A stretch of DNA of 34,741 nucleotides from Mycobacterium sp. GTDB lineage: Bacteria; Actinomycetota; Actinomycetes; Mycobacteriales; Mycobacteriaceae. The first letter of the stretch is position 1. Every line of letters begins with the position of its first letter. The position numbers were made by a program, and so were the translations under genes. The DNA is taken from positions 1 to 34,741 of the forward strand of contig JAHFVD010000074.1 of the NCBI GenBank assembly GCA_023264735.1. Direction: 5' to 3'. Below are positions 21,968-30,540 of this stretch, piece after piece. Under the pieces are notes generated by a model, which was not told the DNA's origin, searched no databases, and was given only the letters and a program-made list of their open reading frames with translations.

Positions 21968-22552
21968 GAAAGTCTGCGGGTCCGGAAGCGCCAACGAACA
22001 CGCGAGCGCATCGCCACCGCGGCGGCCCAACTGGTCAGCCAGAACGGGCTGAGCGCCACCACCGCCGACCAGATCGCCGAAGCAGCAGACGTTGCCCGCG
22101 CGACGTTCTTCCGGTACTTCGAATCCAAGGAATACGCCGTGGCCGAGGGCTTCACCTCGACCTGGATCGCCGCGATCACCGACGCCCTGCGTCGCCAGCC
22201 CCCCGAGCTGTCCGTCAACGAGGCGCTCACCGCGGCCTTCGCGGAGCTCACTCCCGGCTTCGCCCTCGTCGAGCAGAACATCGCCGAGATCGAGCGCCAG
22301 ACCCGCGACTCGCTGAGCCTGCGCGCCTGGACACTGCTGTGCTACCTGAACTTCGAGACCGCCATCGCCGAGGTGATCGCGCCCCGGCTGCCCGACCTGA
22401 CCGTCGACGACCCGCGCCCGCGGCTGATCGGCGCGCTGGCGATGGCGTCGGTCCGGATCTCCATCGATGACTGGTTACGGGACGGCGGATCGCTGTCCGA
22501 ACGCATCTCCCGCACGGTCAACTCCATGGCCGCGTGCCCGATCAAGGAATGA
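21962..22552 (+). CDS. TetR family transcriptional regulator
   Basis: 196 residues from the GTG at 21962, probably on a leaderless transcript. The N-terminal helix-turn-helix (about 12-58) reads QRTRERIATAAAQLVSQNGLSATTADQIAEAADVARATFFRYFESKE. The C-terminal helical domain is of the mycobacterial MftR/TetR_17-like kind with SLRAWTLLCYLNFETAIAEVI. It is first in an operon, with the DUF1214 gene 7 bases downstream and a sulfotransferase after that. Two near-identical operator repeats surround its promoter. The inducer may be a lipid or xenobiotic handled by the two enzymes. Confidence 0.9.
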   Translation: MSESLRVRKRQRTRERIATAAAQLVSQNGLSATTADQIAEAADVARATFFRYFESKEYAVAEGFTSTWIAAITDALRRQPPELSVNEALTAAFAELTPGFALVEQNIAEIERQTRDSLSLRAWTLLCYLNFETAIAEVIAPRLPDLTVDDPRPRLIGALAMASVRISIDDWLRDGGSLSERISRTVNSMAACPIKE

Positions 22553-22559
22553 GGAGCAC

Positions 22560-23642
22560 ATGAGTGGCGAAAAGTCGCTGGAGGCATGGGGATTCGTCCG
22601 CAAGGTCCTCGACGACCTGACCGGCCAGATCACCACGGATGCCCGCGATGAACGCGAGCTGCTCGAGGGGCTGCGGGTGCTCACCCGCGTGACGGCGCTG
22701 TGCACCGAACTGTCGGTGGACGTCGACCCCGACCATCCGCACTTCGTCGACATGAGCACACCCGTGCGCCTCGTGGGCGGACCCAATCCACACGGCTCCT
22801 ACCCGTTGGCCATGATCAGCGGCGACCGCGCCTACCGTGTGACCGGCACCCGGGGCACCTCGGCCTATCTGGGCCTGCAGGTTCTGGCCGGCACCGGGAT
22901 GAACCCGCGGCGGATGAGCAATTACCTGTCCGACCGTGATCTGGTCCTCGATGCCGGCGGCCGGTTCAACGTCGTCTTCGCCGCCGCCCGCCCGGCCGAC
23001 AGCGACCTCGCCGGAGCCCAGTGGATCGAGATCCCCGACGATGCCACCTCGATCGTGGTGCGCGACTATGTCGGCGACCCGGCCACCGAAATCCCTGTGC
23101 AGCTCAATATTTCGCTCATCGGGGAGGCGCCACCACCCGCCCCGCTGACCGATGAGGCGCTGGCCGGCCAGCTCACCGCGATGGGCTGGACGATCGTCAA
23201 ACTCACCACCCTGCACCGCACGGTTCGGCCCGACCTGCTGGACACCCCCAACATCCTGATCACCTCGGGCGCAGAGAATCTGGGCGGCGAGAACACCACC
23301 CCGGACAACCTCTACATGCTCGGCATGTTCCACCTCGAGCCGCACCAGAGCCTGCAATTGACCTTCCAACCACCCGAAACCCGTTATTGGTCAGTCACTT
23401 TGGAAAGCATCTGGCACGAATGCCTCGAGCCGTCGGTACGCACCAGCTCGGTCACCAACACGGGCGTCAGCACCGACCCCGACGGCTACGTCCGCCTGAC
23501 GATCGGCGCCGACGACATCGGCGATGGCTACTGGCTGGACACCGGCGGACGTGAACGCGGTTTCGTGATCGTGCGATGGCTGGACAACCCGAACGCACCC
23601 GACGTCACAGTTCGTCTGCTAGAGAATGAGGTTCAGCGATGA
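22560..23642 (+). CDS. DUF1214 domain-containing protein
   Basis: 360 residues from ATG 22560 with GGAG upstream; the open frame extends into the TetR gene but has no supporting signal. The C-terminal ~110 residues (PPETRYWSVTLESIWHECLEP ... GDGYWLDTGGRERGFVIVRWLDNPN) match DUF1214, a beta-sandwich domain often found with DUF1254. The N-terminal ~100 residues are helical (LEAWGFVRKVLDDLTGQI) and the central part is beta-rich. There is no signal peptide. The biochemical role is unknown. In mycobacteria such genes commonly neighbour TetR regulators and sulfotransferases, as here, which suggests steroid or lipid modification; that is inference. It overlaps the sulfotransferase gene by 4 bases. 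Confidence 0.85.
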   Translation: MSGEKSLEAWGFVRKVLDDLTGQITTDARDERELLEGLRVLTRVTALCTELSVDVDPDHPHFVDMSTPVRLVGGPNPHGSYPLAMISGDRAYRVTGTRGTSAYLGLQVLAGTGMNPRRMSNYLSDRDLVLDAGGRFNVVFAAARPADSDLAGAQWIEIPDDATSIVVRDYVGDPATEIPVQLNISLIGEAPPPAPLTDEALAGQLTAMGWTIVKLTTLHRTVRPDLLDTPNILITSGAENLGGENTTPDNLYMLGMFHLEPHQSLQLTFQPPETRYWSVTLESIWHECLEPSVRTSSVTNTGVSTDPDGYVRLTIGADDIGDGYWLDTGGRERGFVIVRWLDNPNAPDVTVRLLENEVQR

Positions 23643-24820
23643 CCAGCGCCGTGCAAGCCAGGCTCGACCCGGACAAGATGATCGAACAGGCCTGCGAGCT
23701 GACCGGACTTGATGATTTCGGCGACGACGACGGCTGGCGTGCCAATCTCGACCGGCTGGTCGACGACTTCGTCGCCGAAGCCGACCTGTCGCTGCTGGGC
23801 ACCGAAATCGCCGCGGCCGACATCCTCGTACCGCTGTGCAACCGGCTGCAGATCACCGGCTGGCGCACAGTGCACCCCGAGGTGGCCGACGAACGCATCG
23901 AACGACCGATCATCATCATGGGCCAGCCACGCACCGGCACCACGATCCTCTACGACCTGCTCGCCGAGGATCCCGATCTGCGGGCCCCGCTGACCTGGGA
24001 GGTCGACCGGCCGTCCCCGGTCCCGCAGCCCGAAACCTACGAGACCGATCCGCGGATCGACGAGATTCAGGCGCAGCTGGAGATGACCGAACAGCTGATG
24101 CCCGGGTTCATGAAATGGCACCCGATGAGCGCGCGGTTCGGCCAAGAATGCGTGCGGATCACCGCAGGCACGTTCTGCAGCATGATCTACAGCACGCAGT
24201 ATCGGCTGCCGAACTACGCGCGCTGGCTGATGCACGAGGCCGACCACTCTGCGGCCTATCGCTATCACCGCAAGTTCCTCCAACACCTGCAGTCCGGTGT
24301 GCCCGGCCAGTGGCTGCTCAAGACCCCGGCTCATCTGTGGCAGCTCGACAAGCTGCTGGCTGAGTATCCGGACGCGATTCTGGTTCAGACGCACCGTGAT
24401 CCGCTGGTGGTGATCTCCTCGATCAGCGCGCTGATCGCCCACCTGCAGAAACTGGCCAGCGACGGAGCATCCGTTCAGCGTGCCGCCGGATTGTGTAGTG
24501 ACGAGATCCTGTTGGGACTCGAGCGGTCGATGCAGATGATCGATGACGGGGTCGTCGGATCAGATCGGATCATCAACGTGCGGTTCGCCGATTTCATGCG
24601 CGACCCGTTCGAAACCATCAGCACGATCTATGGCCGACTGGGCCGGGAGCTGACGCCGGTCGCCGAACAGCGCATGCGCGAACATCTTTCGGCCAATCCG
24701 GGTGACGGCGGCGGCAACCGCTACACATGGACCGACACCGGCTTGGACGCCGCCGAGCTGCGCGAGAAGGTGAAGGCGTACCAGGAGCGCTACGACGTGC
24801 CGAGCGAACCGCTGCGCTAG
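23639..24820 (+). CDS. sulfotransferase family protein
   Basis: 393 residues, ATGA overlap with the DUF1214 gene. The PAPS 5'-phosphosulfate loop is RPIIIMGQPRTGTTILYDLL (GQPRTGTT at 95-102). The 3'-phosphate region includes LVQTHRDPLVVISSISALI in the middle of the protein, and a KTPAHLWQLDKLL motif with a candidate catalytic/proton-relay residue precedes it. Length and motifs match the large mycobacterial Stf-type sulfotransferases, which transfer sulfate from PAPS to lipids, sterols or glycolipids. The acceptor here is unknown. It is the last gene of the TetR-DUF1214 operon and converges with the EamA gene, 12 bases away. Confidence 0.9.
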   Translation: MTSAVQARLDPDKMIEQACELTGLDDFGDDDGWRANLDRLVDDFVAEADLSLLGTEIAAADILVPLCNRLQITGWRTVHPEVADERIERPIIIMGQPRTGTTILYDLLAEDPDLRAPLTWEVDRPSPVPQPETYETDPRIDEIQAQLEMTEQLMPGFMKWHPMSARFGQECVRITAGTFCSMIYSTQYRLPNYARWLMHEADHSAAYRYHRKFLQHLQSGVPGQWLLKTPAHLWQLDKLLAEYPDAILVQTHRDPLVVISSISALIAHLQKLASDGASVQRAAGLCSDEILLGLERSMQMIDDGVVGSDRIINVRFADFMRDPFETISTIYGRLGRELTPVAEQRMREHLSANPGDGGGNRYTWTDTGLDAAELREKVKAYQERYDVPSEPLR

Positions 24821-24832
24821 CGGATTGCCCGA

Positions 24833-25678
24833 CTAGTGGATCGAAATCATTCCCACCGCTGCGAGCGCCAGCACCATGCCCAGCACCTGCCAGCGGGTGA
24901 CTCGCTCTCGTAGCACCACGATGGCCAAAAGGACTGTTGCGGCGGGGTAGAGCGACATCAGCACGCTGGCCAGTGACAGCATCGAGGCCTGCAGGGCCAG
25001 CAGCATCGCCACGTTGGCGCCGGTGTCCAGCACCGCCGCTGTCAGCGCCATCGTCAGCGGAAAGCCCCGCGGCGCATGGAAGTTCCCGGTGAATGCGGCC
25101 ACCACGAGTACGATCGCTGTCGCCGATACCCGGGCGAAGAACAACGGCCAGAGGTGGGCATCGACCGGGGCCTGGTGGATCAGAACGAAATTGAGTCCGA
25201 ACGCCAGGCCCGAGCCGATGGTCAGCCACGCCACCGTGGCGGTGAACCGGTGCGGACGCACATCCTCGTCGGTGGCTTCACGGCTGACCACGACGACCGC
25301 GATCAGGGCCAGCACGGTGCCGATCCCGGCGATCAGGCCGGGCCGCTCCCCCGATGCCAGTCCCACGCTCAACGGCACCCCGGCCACGAGCACCGCCGTC
25401 AAGGGCGAGACCACCGAGATCGGGCCAGAACCCAGCGCGGCGTAGAACCACCACACGCCGAACGCCTGGCTCACTCCGCAGAGCGCACCCCACACCACCG
25501 CCGGAGTGGAGATCGTGCCACCGACGACGAGAGCCAGCATTCCGAGCAGGACCATCGCCAGTGGGTAGGAGATCAGTACCACGCGTAGGGCGGCCACTCG
25601 CCGCGAAGCGACGCCCCCGACGAAATCACTGACCCCGTAGCCGATTGCGGATGCCAGCGCGAGCAGAACCCCGATCAG
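24833..25678 (-). CDS. EamA/DMT family transporter, probable CTG start
   Basis: The first standard start is GTG 25597, giving 254 residues with nine helices. In-frame sequence upstream of it (LIGVLLALASAIGYGVSDFVGG) is clearly the first helix of the EamA fold, and with it the protein is 281 residues and ten helices, the family norm. That segment contains no ATG, GTG or TTG. A CTG at 25678 overlaps the smpB stop as CTGA and is preceded by AAGGG 6 bases upstream, so it is the best candidate start. Two EamA repeats are visible (GALCGVSQAFGVWWFYAALG and ALQASMLSLASVLMSLYPAATVLLAI). Members export amino acids or metabolites; the substrate is unknown. It is translationally coupled to smpB. Confidence 0.82.
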   Translation of the reverse strand: MIGVLLALASAIGYGVSDFVGGVASRRVAALRVVLISYPLAMVLLGMLALVVGGTISTPAVVWGALCGVSQAFGVWWFYAALGSGPISVVSPLTAVLVAGVPLSVGLASGERPGLIAGIGTVLALIAVVVVSREATDEDVRPHRFTATVAWLTIGSGLAFGLNFVLIHQAPVDAHLWPLFFARVSATAIVLVVAAFTGNFHAPRGFPLTMALTAAVLDTGANVAMLLALQASMLSLASVLMSLYPAATVLLAIVVLRERVTRWQVLGMVLALAAVGMISIH

Positions 25679-26163
25679 AGCTTGCCCTTGGCCCGTCGGC
25701 CGAGTTCCCGGATCACCTCACGCTCCGCGTCGCGGCGGGCCAGATCCTGCCGCTTGTCGTGAGCCTGTTTACCGCGCGCCAACGCCAACTCGACCTTGAC
25801 CTTGCCATCGTTGAAGTACAGCGACAGCGGCACCAGTGTGAGGTTGCCGTCGCGGATCTTGCCTACCAACGTGTCGATCTGGCTCCGGTGCAGGAGCAGC
25901 TTGCGATTGCGGCGCGGCGCGTGATTGGTCCACGTGCCGTGGTGATATTCCGGGATATGCAGGTTGCGCAACCAGATCTCGCCGTCGTCGACGGTTGCGA
26001 ACGCATCCGCCAGTGACGCGTGGCCCTCGCGCAGGCTCTTGACCTCGGTGCCCTGCAACACCACACCGGCCTCGTAGGTGTCGAGGATCGAATAGTTGTG
26101 CCGCGCCTTGCGATTGGTGGCAACAACCTTTCGCTCGGGCTTCTTATCCGGATTCTTGGCCAC
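25675..26163 (-). CDS. smpB: SsrA-binding protein SmpB
   Basis: 162 residues from the GTG at 26163, two bases after the ftsX stop. Conserved SmpB segments: ATNRKARHNYSILDTYEAGVVLQGTEVKSLREGHASLADAFA, then NLHIPEYHHGTWTNHAPRRNRKLLLHRSQI, and the basic C-terminal tail ARGKQAHDKRQDLARRDAEREVIRELGRRAKGKL that folds in the ribosomal mRNA channel. SmpB binds the tRNA-like domain of tmRNA and brings it to stalled ribosomes. Its tmRNA partner is encoded about 3.9 kb away on the same strand. Order ftsE-ftsX-smpB is conserved in mycobacteria. Confidence 0.97.
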   Translation of the reverse strand: MAKNPDKKPERKVVATNRKARHNYSILDTYEAGVVLQGTEVKSLREGHASLADAFATVDDGEIWLRNLHIPEYHHGTWTNHAPRRNRKLLLHRSQIDTLVGKIRDGNLTLVPLSLYFNDGKVKVELALARGKQAHDKRQDLARRDAEREVIRELGRRAKGKL

Positions 26164-26165
26164 GG

Positions 26166-27062
26166 CTACTTCCGCACATAGAGGCGCAGCGTGACGTAGG
26201 CGGTGAGACCCGACATCGCAAGACCGACGAAGGTCATCCACGGCGCGACGTACACAGCGATATCCCGCCAATCGACGCGGGCAACCAGATTCGCCGCATA
26301 GAACTGCTTGAGGGCGTCATCCAAGAACAACGCCTGCACCACGACCAGCCCGACGACCGCGATGACGACACCGATGAACGCGGCAAGCATGGCCTCCAAC
26401 AGGAACGGCAGCTGGGTGTACCACCGGGTCGCACCCACCATGCGCATGATGCCGATCTCGGTGCGCCTGGTGTACGCGGCCACTTGAACCATGTTGGCGA
26501 TCAACAGAACCGCACCGATAGCCTGCACCACCGCGATCGCGAACGTGACGGCCGACAACGCGTCGAGCACAGCGAACAGCCGATCGATCAGGTCCTTCTG
26601 GTTGAGGATCCCGCGCACGCCGGGCTGACCCTGCATCGCCTTGTCGAAGTCCTCGTGCTTGTCCGGATTGTCGAGCTTGACGACGAACGACGCCGGGAAC
26701 TTGTCCTTCGTGGCGTCCTTGGCGAGCTGCGGCAGCTTCACCAACGCGAAGTTGTAGGCGTCCGTCTGGTTGAGGAATCGCACCGACTTGACGTCGTTAC
26801 GCGCTTCGATCTTGGCGCGCAACGCCTTACACAAGTCGCCGTCGCAGGTCTGATCATTGGACGAGATGTCGTCGGTCAGGAACACCTGGCTCTCGACGCG
26901 GTCGAGATAGATGTGACGCGACTGCTCGGCCATGCGCAGCACCAGCAGACCGCCGCCGAACAGACCGAGCGAGATCGCCGTGGTCAGGATCATCGCCACC
27001 GTCATGGTGACGTTGCGGCGAAGTCCGGTGAAGACCTCGTTGATCAGGAAGCCGAAGCGCAC
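26166..27062 (-). CDS. ftsX: cell division protein FtsX
   Basis: 298 residues, GTG start at 27062 directly after the ftsE stop. A cytoplasmic N-terminus (MRFGFLINEVFTGLRRN) is followed by TM1 at about 18-43. The large extracellular domain (about 46-165) contains the CDGDLC cysteine pair typical of mycobacterial FtsX. TM2 is at about 168-192, TM3 at 218-247 and TM4 at 265-290. FtsX forms a membrane complex with the FtsE ATPase and activates peptidoglycan hydrolases (RipC in mycobacteria) through the extracellular domain. Length and topology are normal. Confidence 0.97.
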   Translation of the reverse strand: MRFGFLINEVFTGLRRNVTMTVAMILTTAISLGLFGGGLLVLRMAEQSRHIYLDRVESQVFLTDDISSNDQTCDGDLCKALRAKIEARNDVKSVRFLNQTDAYNFALVKLPQLAKDATKDKFPASFVVKLDNPDKHEDFDKAMQGQPGVRGILNQKDLIDRLFAVLDALSAVTFAIAVVQAIGAVLLIANMVQVAAYTRRTEIGIMRMVGATRWYTQLPFLLEAMLAAFIGVVIAVVGLVVVQALFLDDALKQFYAANLVARVDWRDIAVYVAPWMTFVGLAMSGLTAYVTLRLYVRK

Positions 27063-27755
27063 TTAACGATCCATTCCGTAGATGCCACGCGCCTCATCGC
27101 GGACGAGCCTGCCCAAGGACAGCTCCACCACACGCTGGCGCATGGAGTCGACGATGTGGTGGTCGTGGGTGGCCATCACAACCGTGGTGCCCGTCCGGTT
27201 GATCCGTTCGAGCAGATCCATGATGTCCTTGCTGGTTTCCGGGTCCAGGTTGCCGGTGGGCTCGTCGGCCAGCAGCACCAGCGGGCGGTTGACGAAGGCC
27301 CGCGCGATCGCCACGCGCTGCTGCTCACCACCGGACAGCTCGGCAGGCAGCCGGTTGGCCTTGCCCGACAGACCCACCATTTCGAGCACATCGGGCACCA
27401 CCCGGTTGATGGTGTCGGGCTTCTTGCCGATCACCTCGAGCGCGAAGGCCACGTTCTCGAACACGGTCTTCTGCTGCAGCAGCCGGAAGTCCTGGAACAC
27501 GCAGCCGATCACCTGGCGCAGCTTGGGGACGTGCCGGCCGGAGAGCTTGTTGACGTGGAACTTCGACACCTGAAGCTCACCGGAGGTCGGGGTCTCCTCG
27601 GCCAGGAGCAGGCGCATGAACGTCGACTTGCCCGAACCCGACGGGCCGATGAGAAAGACGAACTCACCCTTGTCGATCTTGACGCTGACATTGTCGAGGG
27701 CGGGTCGCGCCGACGACTTGTACTGCTTGCTGACATGGTCAAGGGTGATCATCAC
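27063..27755 (-). CDS. ftsE: cell division ATP-binding protein FtsE
   Basis: 230 residues. Walker A GPSGSGKST at 37-45, Q-loop VFQDFRLL near 87-94, ABC signature ELSGGEQQR at 139-147, Walker B LVLLADEP at 159-166, and the H-loop MATHDHHIVD near 195-203 are all intact. It supplies ATP-driven conformational changes to FtsX during septal and lateral wall remodelling. The start may be the first or the second of two consecutive ATG codons (27755 or 27752). Adjacent to ftsX with no gap. Confidence 0.97.
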   Translation of the reverse strand: MMITLDHVSKQYKSSARPALDNVSVKIDKGEFVFLIGPSGSGKSTFMRLLLAEETPTSGELQVSKFHVNKLSGRHVPKLRQVIGCVFQDFRLLQQKTVFENVAFALEVIGKKPDTINRVVPDVLEMVGLSGKANRLPAELSGGEQQRVAIARAFVNRPLVLLADEPTGNLDPETSKDIMDLLERINRTGTTVVMATHDHHIVDSMRQRVVELSLGRLVRDEARGIYGMDR

Positions 27756-27782
27756 GGCACGCCAGTGTAGCCGTCCGCCTGA

Positions 27783-28244
27783 TTACTGCGTCGGAGCCGC
27801 AGGCGTGAGCATCGGCCCCTGCCCCGGCGCCGGTGACGGAATCGGCGTGGGTGTCGGCGTCGGCGGCCCCGGAATCTGGAACGGCGGAGGCGCCACCGAC
27901 GTCGTCGTTGTCAGCGACGTGGGCGAGGTCGGAGACGTCTCCGAGGTGGTGGGCTCGGTCGTCTCCGTCGTCGTTGTGGTCGTCGGCGTCGTCGTCCTGG
28001 TGGTCGTGGTGCGATCCCGGACCTCGGTGCGCGGCACCCACGTATAGGAGGGGTCGGGGACGAAGCCCGGCGGCACCATCTGGGTGGCCGGCGCCTCGGG
28101 CGGCGGCGCGGGCTGATAGGTCGCATACAGCCACCAGACCGCGATGAATGCGGCCAGCAGTGCGGCGGTGGAGGTGCGCACCCGTCCCCACAGGATGTAA
28201 TGCGGCCAGCCGCGGCCTTCTCTGCGCGTCGGCGTCAACTTCAC
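27783..28244 (-). CDS. Pro/Thr-rich single-pass membrane protein (Rv3103c-like)
   Basis: 153 residues from a GTG that overlaps the MscS stop by 4 bases. A basic N-terminus (MKLTPTRREGRGW) and one hydrophobic helix (about 23-43) are followed by an extracytoplasmic region. This includes a long Thr run (about 79-92 and 114-117) and a Pro/Thr/Ser-rich C-terminus ending TPAAPTQ. The low-complexity tail probably spans the cell wall and could be O-mannosylated, as other mycobacterial Pro/Thr-rich regions are. Position between MscS and ftsE matches Rv3103c of M. tuberculosis. Function unknown. Confidence 0.85.
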   Translation of the reverse strand: MKLTPTRREGRGWPHYILWGRVRTSTAALLAAFIAVWWLYATYQPAPPPEAPATQMVPPGFVPDPSYTWVPRTEVRDRTTTTRTTTPTTTTTTETTEPTTSETSPTSPTSLTTTTSVAPPPFQIPGPPTPTPTPIPSPAPGQGPMLTPAAPTQ

Positions 28245-29239
28245 TTCGGCGTCACCGGACCCTGAGTCTCCTCGGCACCACCCGCGGTAGCCGGGTGGAC
28301 GATGGCCTCGACCATCGGCGAGCCGTCGGACGGGCTGGCGATCCCGGCCCGCATCAGCGCGGCGATCACCAGCACCCGCAGCTTGCGGCCGACCTCGAAC
28401 TGCTTACCGGGCAGCGTGCGTGCCACCATGCGCAGATTCACGGTGTCGAGTTCGATGCTCTCCACCCCCATCAGCTGCGGGGCGTCCAGAAGAAGGTCCT
28501 TCAGCCCGGGATCGGCGATCGCCTTTTCCGATACTCCGTGCAACACGTCGTTGACCCGATTGAGGTCCGCGGTGGTCGGCACCGGGATGTCGATGACGGC
28601 TCGCGCCCAGTCCTTGGACAAGTTCTGGGTTTTGACGATCTGCCCGTTCGGGATGGTGAGCACTTCACCTTCCGACGACCGCAGCTTGGTCACCCGCAGC
28701 GTGACGTCCTCGACGGTGCCCGTCGCCTCCTTGGCGATGCCGGCCACCGTCAGCGACACCAGATCACCAAAGCCGTACTGCTTTTCGGTGATGATGAAGA
28801 ACCCGGACAGCAGATCCTGCACGATGCGCTGGGCGCCGAAGCCCAGCGCCGCACCCAGAACCGCCGCAGGCGCGACCAGCGAGCTGACCGGAACCGCGAG
28901 TATGTCGGTGGCCTCGACCACCACCACGACGCCCAGCAACGCGATCGCCACATACGAGATGACCGACGCCACGGCCTGACGGTGCTTGGCGCTCTCCGAA
29001 CGGACCAGTGCGTCGCTCTCCCGGAAATCGGCATCGATGCGCCGGGAGATCTTCTGCGCCGACCAGTTGATGAACCGGGCCGCCAGCAGGCCGCCGAGGA
29101 TCAGCAGCGTGATCCGCAGACCCCTGGTCAGGATCCACTCGCCGATGGTGCCATGCCAGAAGTCATGCCAGCGATCGGCGAACGGGAGCGCCAGGAAGCT
29201 GGTCCCTGCGGCGGAGGCCGCGAAATCAGTCGTCGTCAT
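28241..29239 (-). CDS. small-conductance mechanosensitive channel (MscS family)
   Basis: 332 residues from ATG 29239, whose start lies 14 bases inside prfB; an upstream in-frame ATG at 29293 is less likely. There are three N-terminal helices; the pore-lining TM3 region reads VSSLVAPAAVLGAALGFGAQRIVQDLLSGFFIITEKQYGFGD, the Gly/Ala-packed helix plus beta-domain entry typical of MscS. A cytoplasmic beta domain follows (VEDVTLRVTKLRSSEGEVLTIPNGQIVKTQNLSKDW), then the C-terminal alpha/beta domain. It would open on hypo-osmotic shock. It corresponds to Rv3104c by order; coupled to prfB upstream and the Rv3103c-like gene downstream. Confidence 0.93.
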   Translation of the reverse strand: MTTTDFAASAAGTSFLALPFADRWHDFWHGTIGEWILTRGLRITLLILGGLLAARFINWSAQKISRRIDADFRESDALVRSESAKHRQAVASVISYVAIALLGVVVVVEATDILAVPVSSLVAPAAVLGAALGFGAQRIVQDLLSGFFIITEKQYGFGDLVSLTVAGIAKEATGTVEDVTLRVTKLRSSEGEVLTIPNGQIVKTQNLSKDWARAVIDIPVPTTADLNRVNDVLHGVSEKAIADPGLKDLLLDAPQLMGVESIELDTVNLRMVARTLPGKQFEVGRKLRVLVIAALMRAGIASPSDGSPMVEAIVHPATAGGAEETQGPVTPK

Positions 29240-30344
29240 CTCGTCGGTTACGCCAGCGGATCCCCGCTTCGAGGAATCCGTCGATGTCCCCATCCAGTAC
29301 CGCCGAAGGACTGCCGACCTCGTATTCGGTACGCAGATCCTTGACCATTTGGTAGGGGTGCAGAACGTAGGAGCGCATCTGATTGCCCCACGAGCTGCCG
29401 CCGTCGCCCTTGAGGGCGTCCATCTCGGCGCGCTCTTCCTGGCGTTTGCGCTCCATGAGCTTGGCCTGCAGGACGCGCATCGCGGACACCTTGTTCTGCA
29501 GCTGCGACTTCTCGTTCTGGCAGGTGACGACGATGCCGGTGGGGATGTGCGTCAGCCGGACCGCCGAGTCGGTGGTGTTGACCGACTGACCGCCGGGGCC
29601 GCTGGAGCGGTAGACGTCGACACGCACATCCTGCTCGGGAATGTCGATGTGGTCGGTGGTCTCCACGACGGGCAGTACCTCGACATCGGCGAACGACGTC
29701 TGGCGGCGGTTCTGGTTGTCGAACGGGCTGATCCGCACGAGCCGATGGGTGCCCTGCTCGACCGACAGCGTGCCGTAGGCGTACGGCGCGTGCACGGCGA
29801 ACGTCGCGCTCTTGATGCCGGCCTCTTCGGCGTAGGACGTGTCGAACACCTCGACCGGGTACTTGTGCTGCTCAGCCCAGCGGATGTACATCCGCATCAG
29901 CATCTCGGCCCAGTCGGCGGCGTCCACCCCACCGGCGCCGGAGCGGATGGTCACCAGCGCCTCGCGCTCGTCGTATTCACCGGACAGCAGGGTCCGGACC
30001 TCCATCGCCTCGATATCGGCCTGCAGTGACTTCAGTTCGGCATCGGCTTCGGCGAGGGCGTCCGCGGCGCCGTCACCTTCCTCCTCGGCGGCCATCTCGT
30101 AGAGCACCGGCAGATCGTCGAGACGCCCGCGCAGACCCTCGACGCGACGCAGTTCACCCTGGGCGTGGGACAGCTCGCTGGTGACGCTCTGGGCATGGCT
30201 CTGGTCGTTCCACAGATTCGGGTCGGCGGCCTCGTGCTCGAGCTTCTCGATCTTGGCGCGCAGACCATCGACGTCGAGCACTCGTTCCACCGTCGTCAAG
30301 GTGGAATCAAGTGCGGCGATATCTGACTGACGATCGAGGTCCAC
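29226..30344 (-). CDS. prfB: peptide chain release factor 2
   Basis: 372 residues from a GTG. The UGA-reading SPF tripeptide is at 206-208 (RISPFDNQNRRQTSF) and the peptidyl-hydrolysis motif GGQ at 251-253 (SSGPGGQSVNTTDSAVR). The N-terminal helical domain (1-110) is complete. The reading frame is continuous, without the in-frame UGA and +1 programmed frameshift that controls prfB in E. coli and many other bacteria. It terminates translation at UGA and UAA. First gene of the minus-strand prfB-MscS-Rv3103c-ftsEX-smpB-EamA run, divergent from fprA. Confidence 0.97.
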   Translation of the reverse strand: MDLDRQSDIAALDSTLTTVERVLDVDGLRAKIEKLEHEAADPNLWNDQSHAQSVTSELSHAQGELRRVEGLRGRLDDLPVLYEMAAEEEGDGAADALAEADAELKSLQADIEAMEVRTLLSGEYDEREALVTIRSGAGGVDAADWAEMLMRMYIRWAEQHKYPVEVFDTSYAEEAGIKSATFAVHAPYAYGTLSVEQGTHRLVRISPFDNQNRRQTSFADVEVLPVVETTDHIDIPEQDVRVDVYRSSGPGGQSVNTTDSAVRLTHIPTGIVVTCQNEKSQLQNKVSAMRVLQAKLMERKRQEERAEMDALKGDGGSSWGNQMRSYVLHPYQMVKDLRTEYEVGSPSAVLDGDIDGFLEAGIRWRNRRDDDD

Positions 30345-30540
30345 GGGTCCTCAGGGTACCGGCGTTGCGATACGTTGTGATCCACGGCGGCTCCTGGGCC
30401 TTCTGGGGTGGTTGAGCCGATCGCCCGTCTAACATCACATTCGTAACCAGGATTGTGCGCCGCGCAGCCCCCTGCGGTGCTTCTCGACTACGACGCGACA
30501 GCCCCTTGCGCGCAGCCGAGTCCGGACAGAAAGCGCGAGA
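30345..30540. promoter_or_regulatory. divergent prfB / fprA promoter region
   Basis: 196 non-coding bases between the two divergent starts must hold both promoters. No palindrome or confident -35/-10 pair stands out by eye. Confidence 0.4.

Noticed and set aside
26484..27770. 428-residue open frame on the plus strand opposite ftsX/ftsE
   Set aside because: Mirror of two certain genes; His/Asp/Arg-rich with no motifs.
28148..30029. Long plus-strand frames opposite MscS and prfB
   Set aside because: Low-complexity shadows of conserved housekeeping genes.
29226..30344. Programmed +1 frameshift in prfB
   Set aside because: The frame is continuous from the GTG start; no in-frame TGA with a CTTTGA-like slippery site is present.
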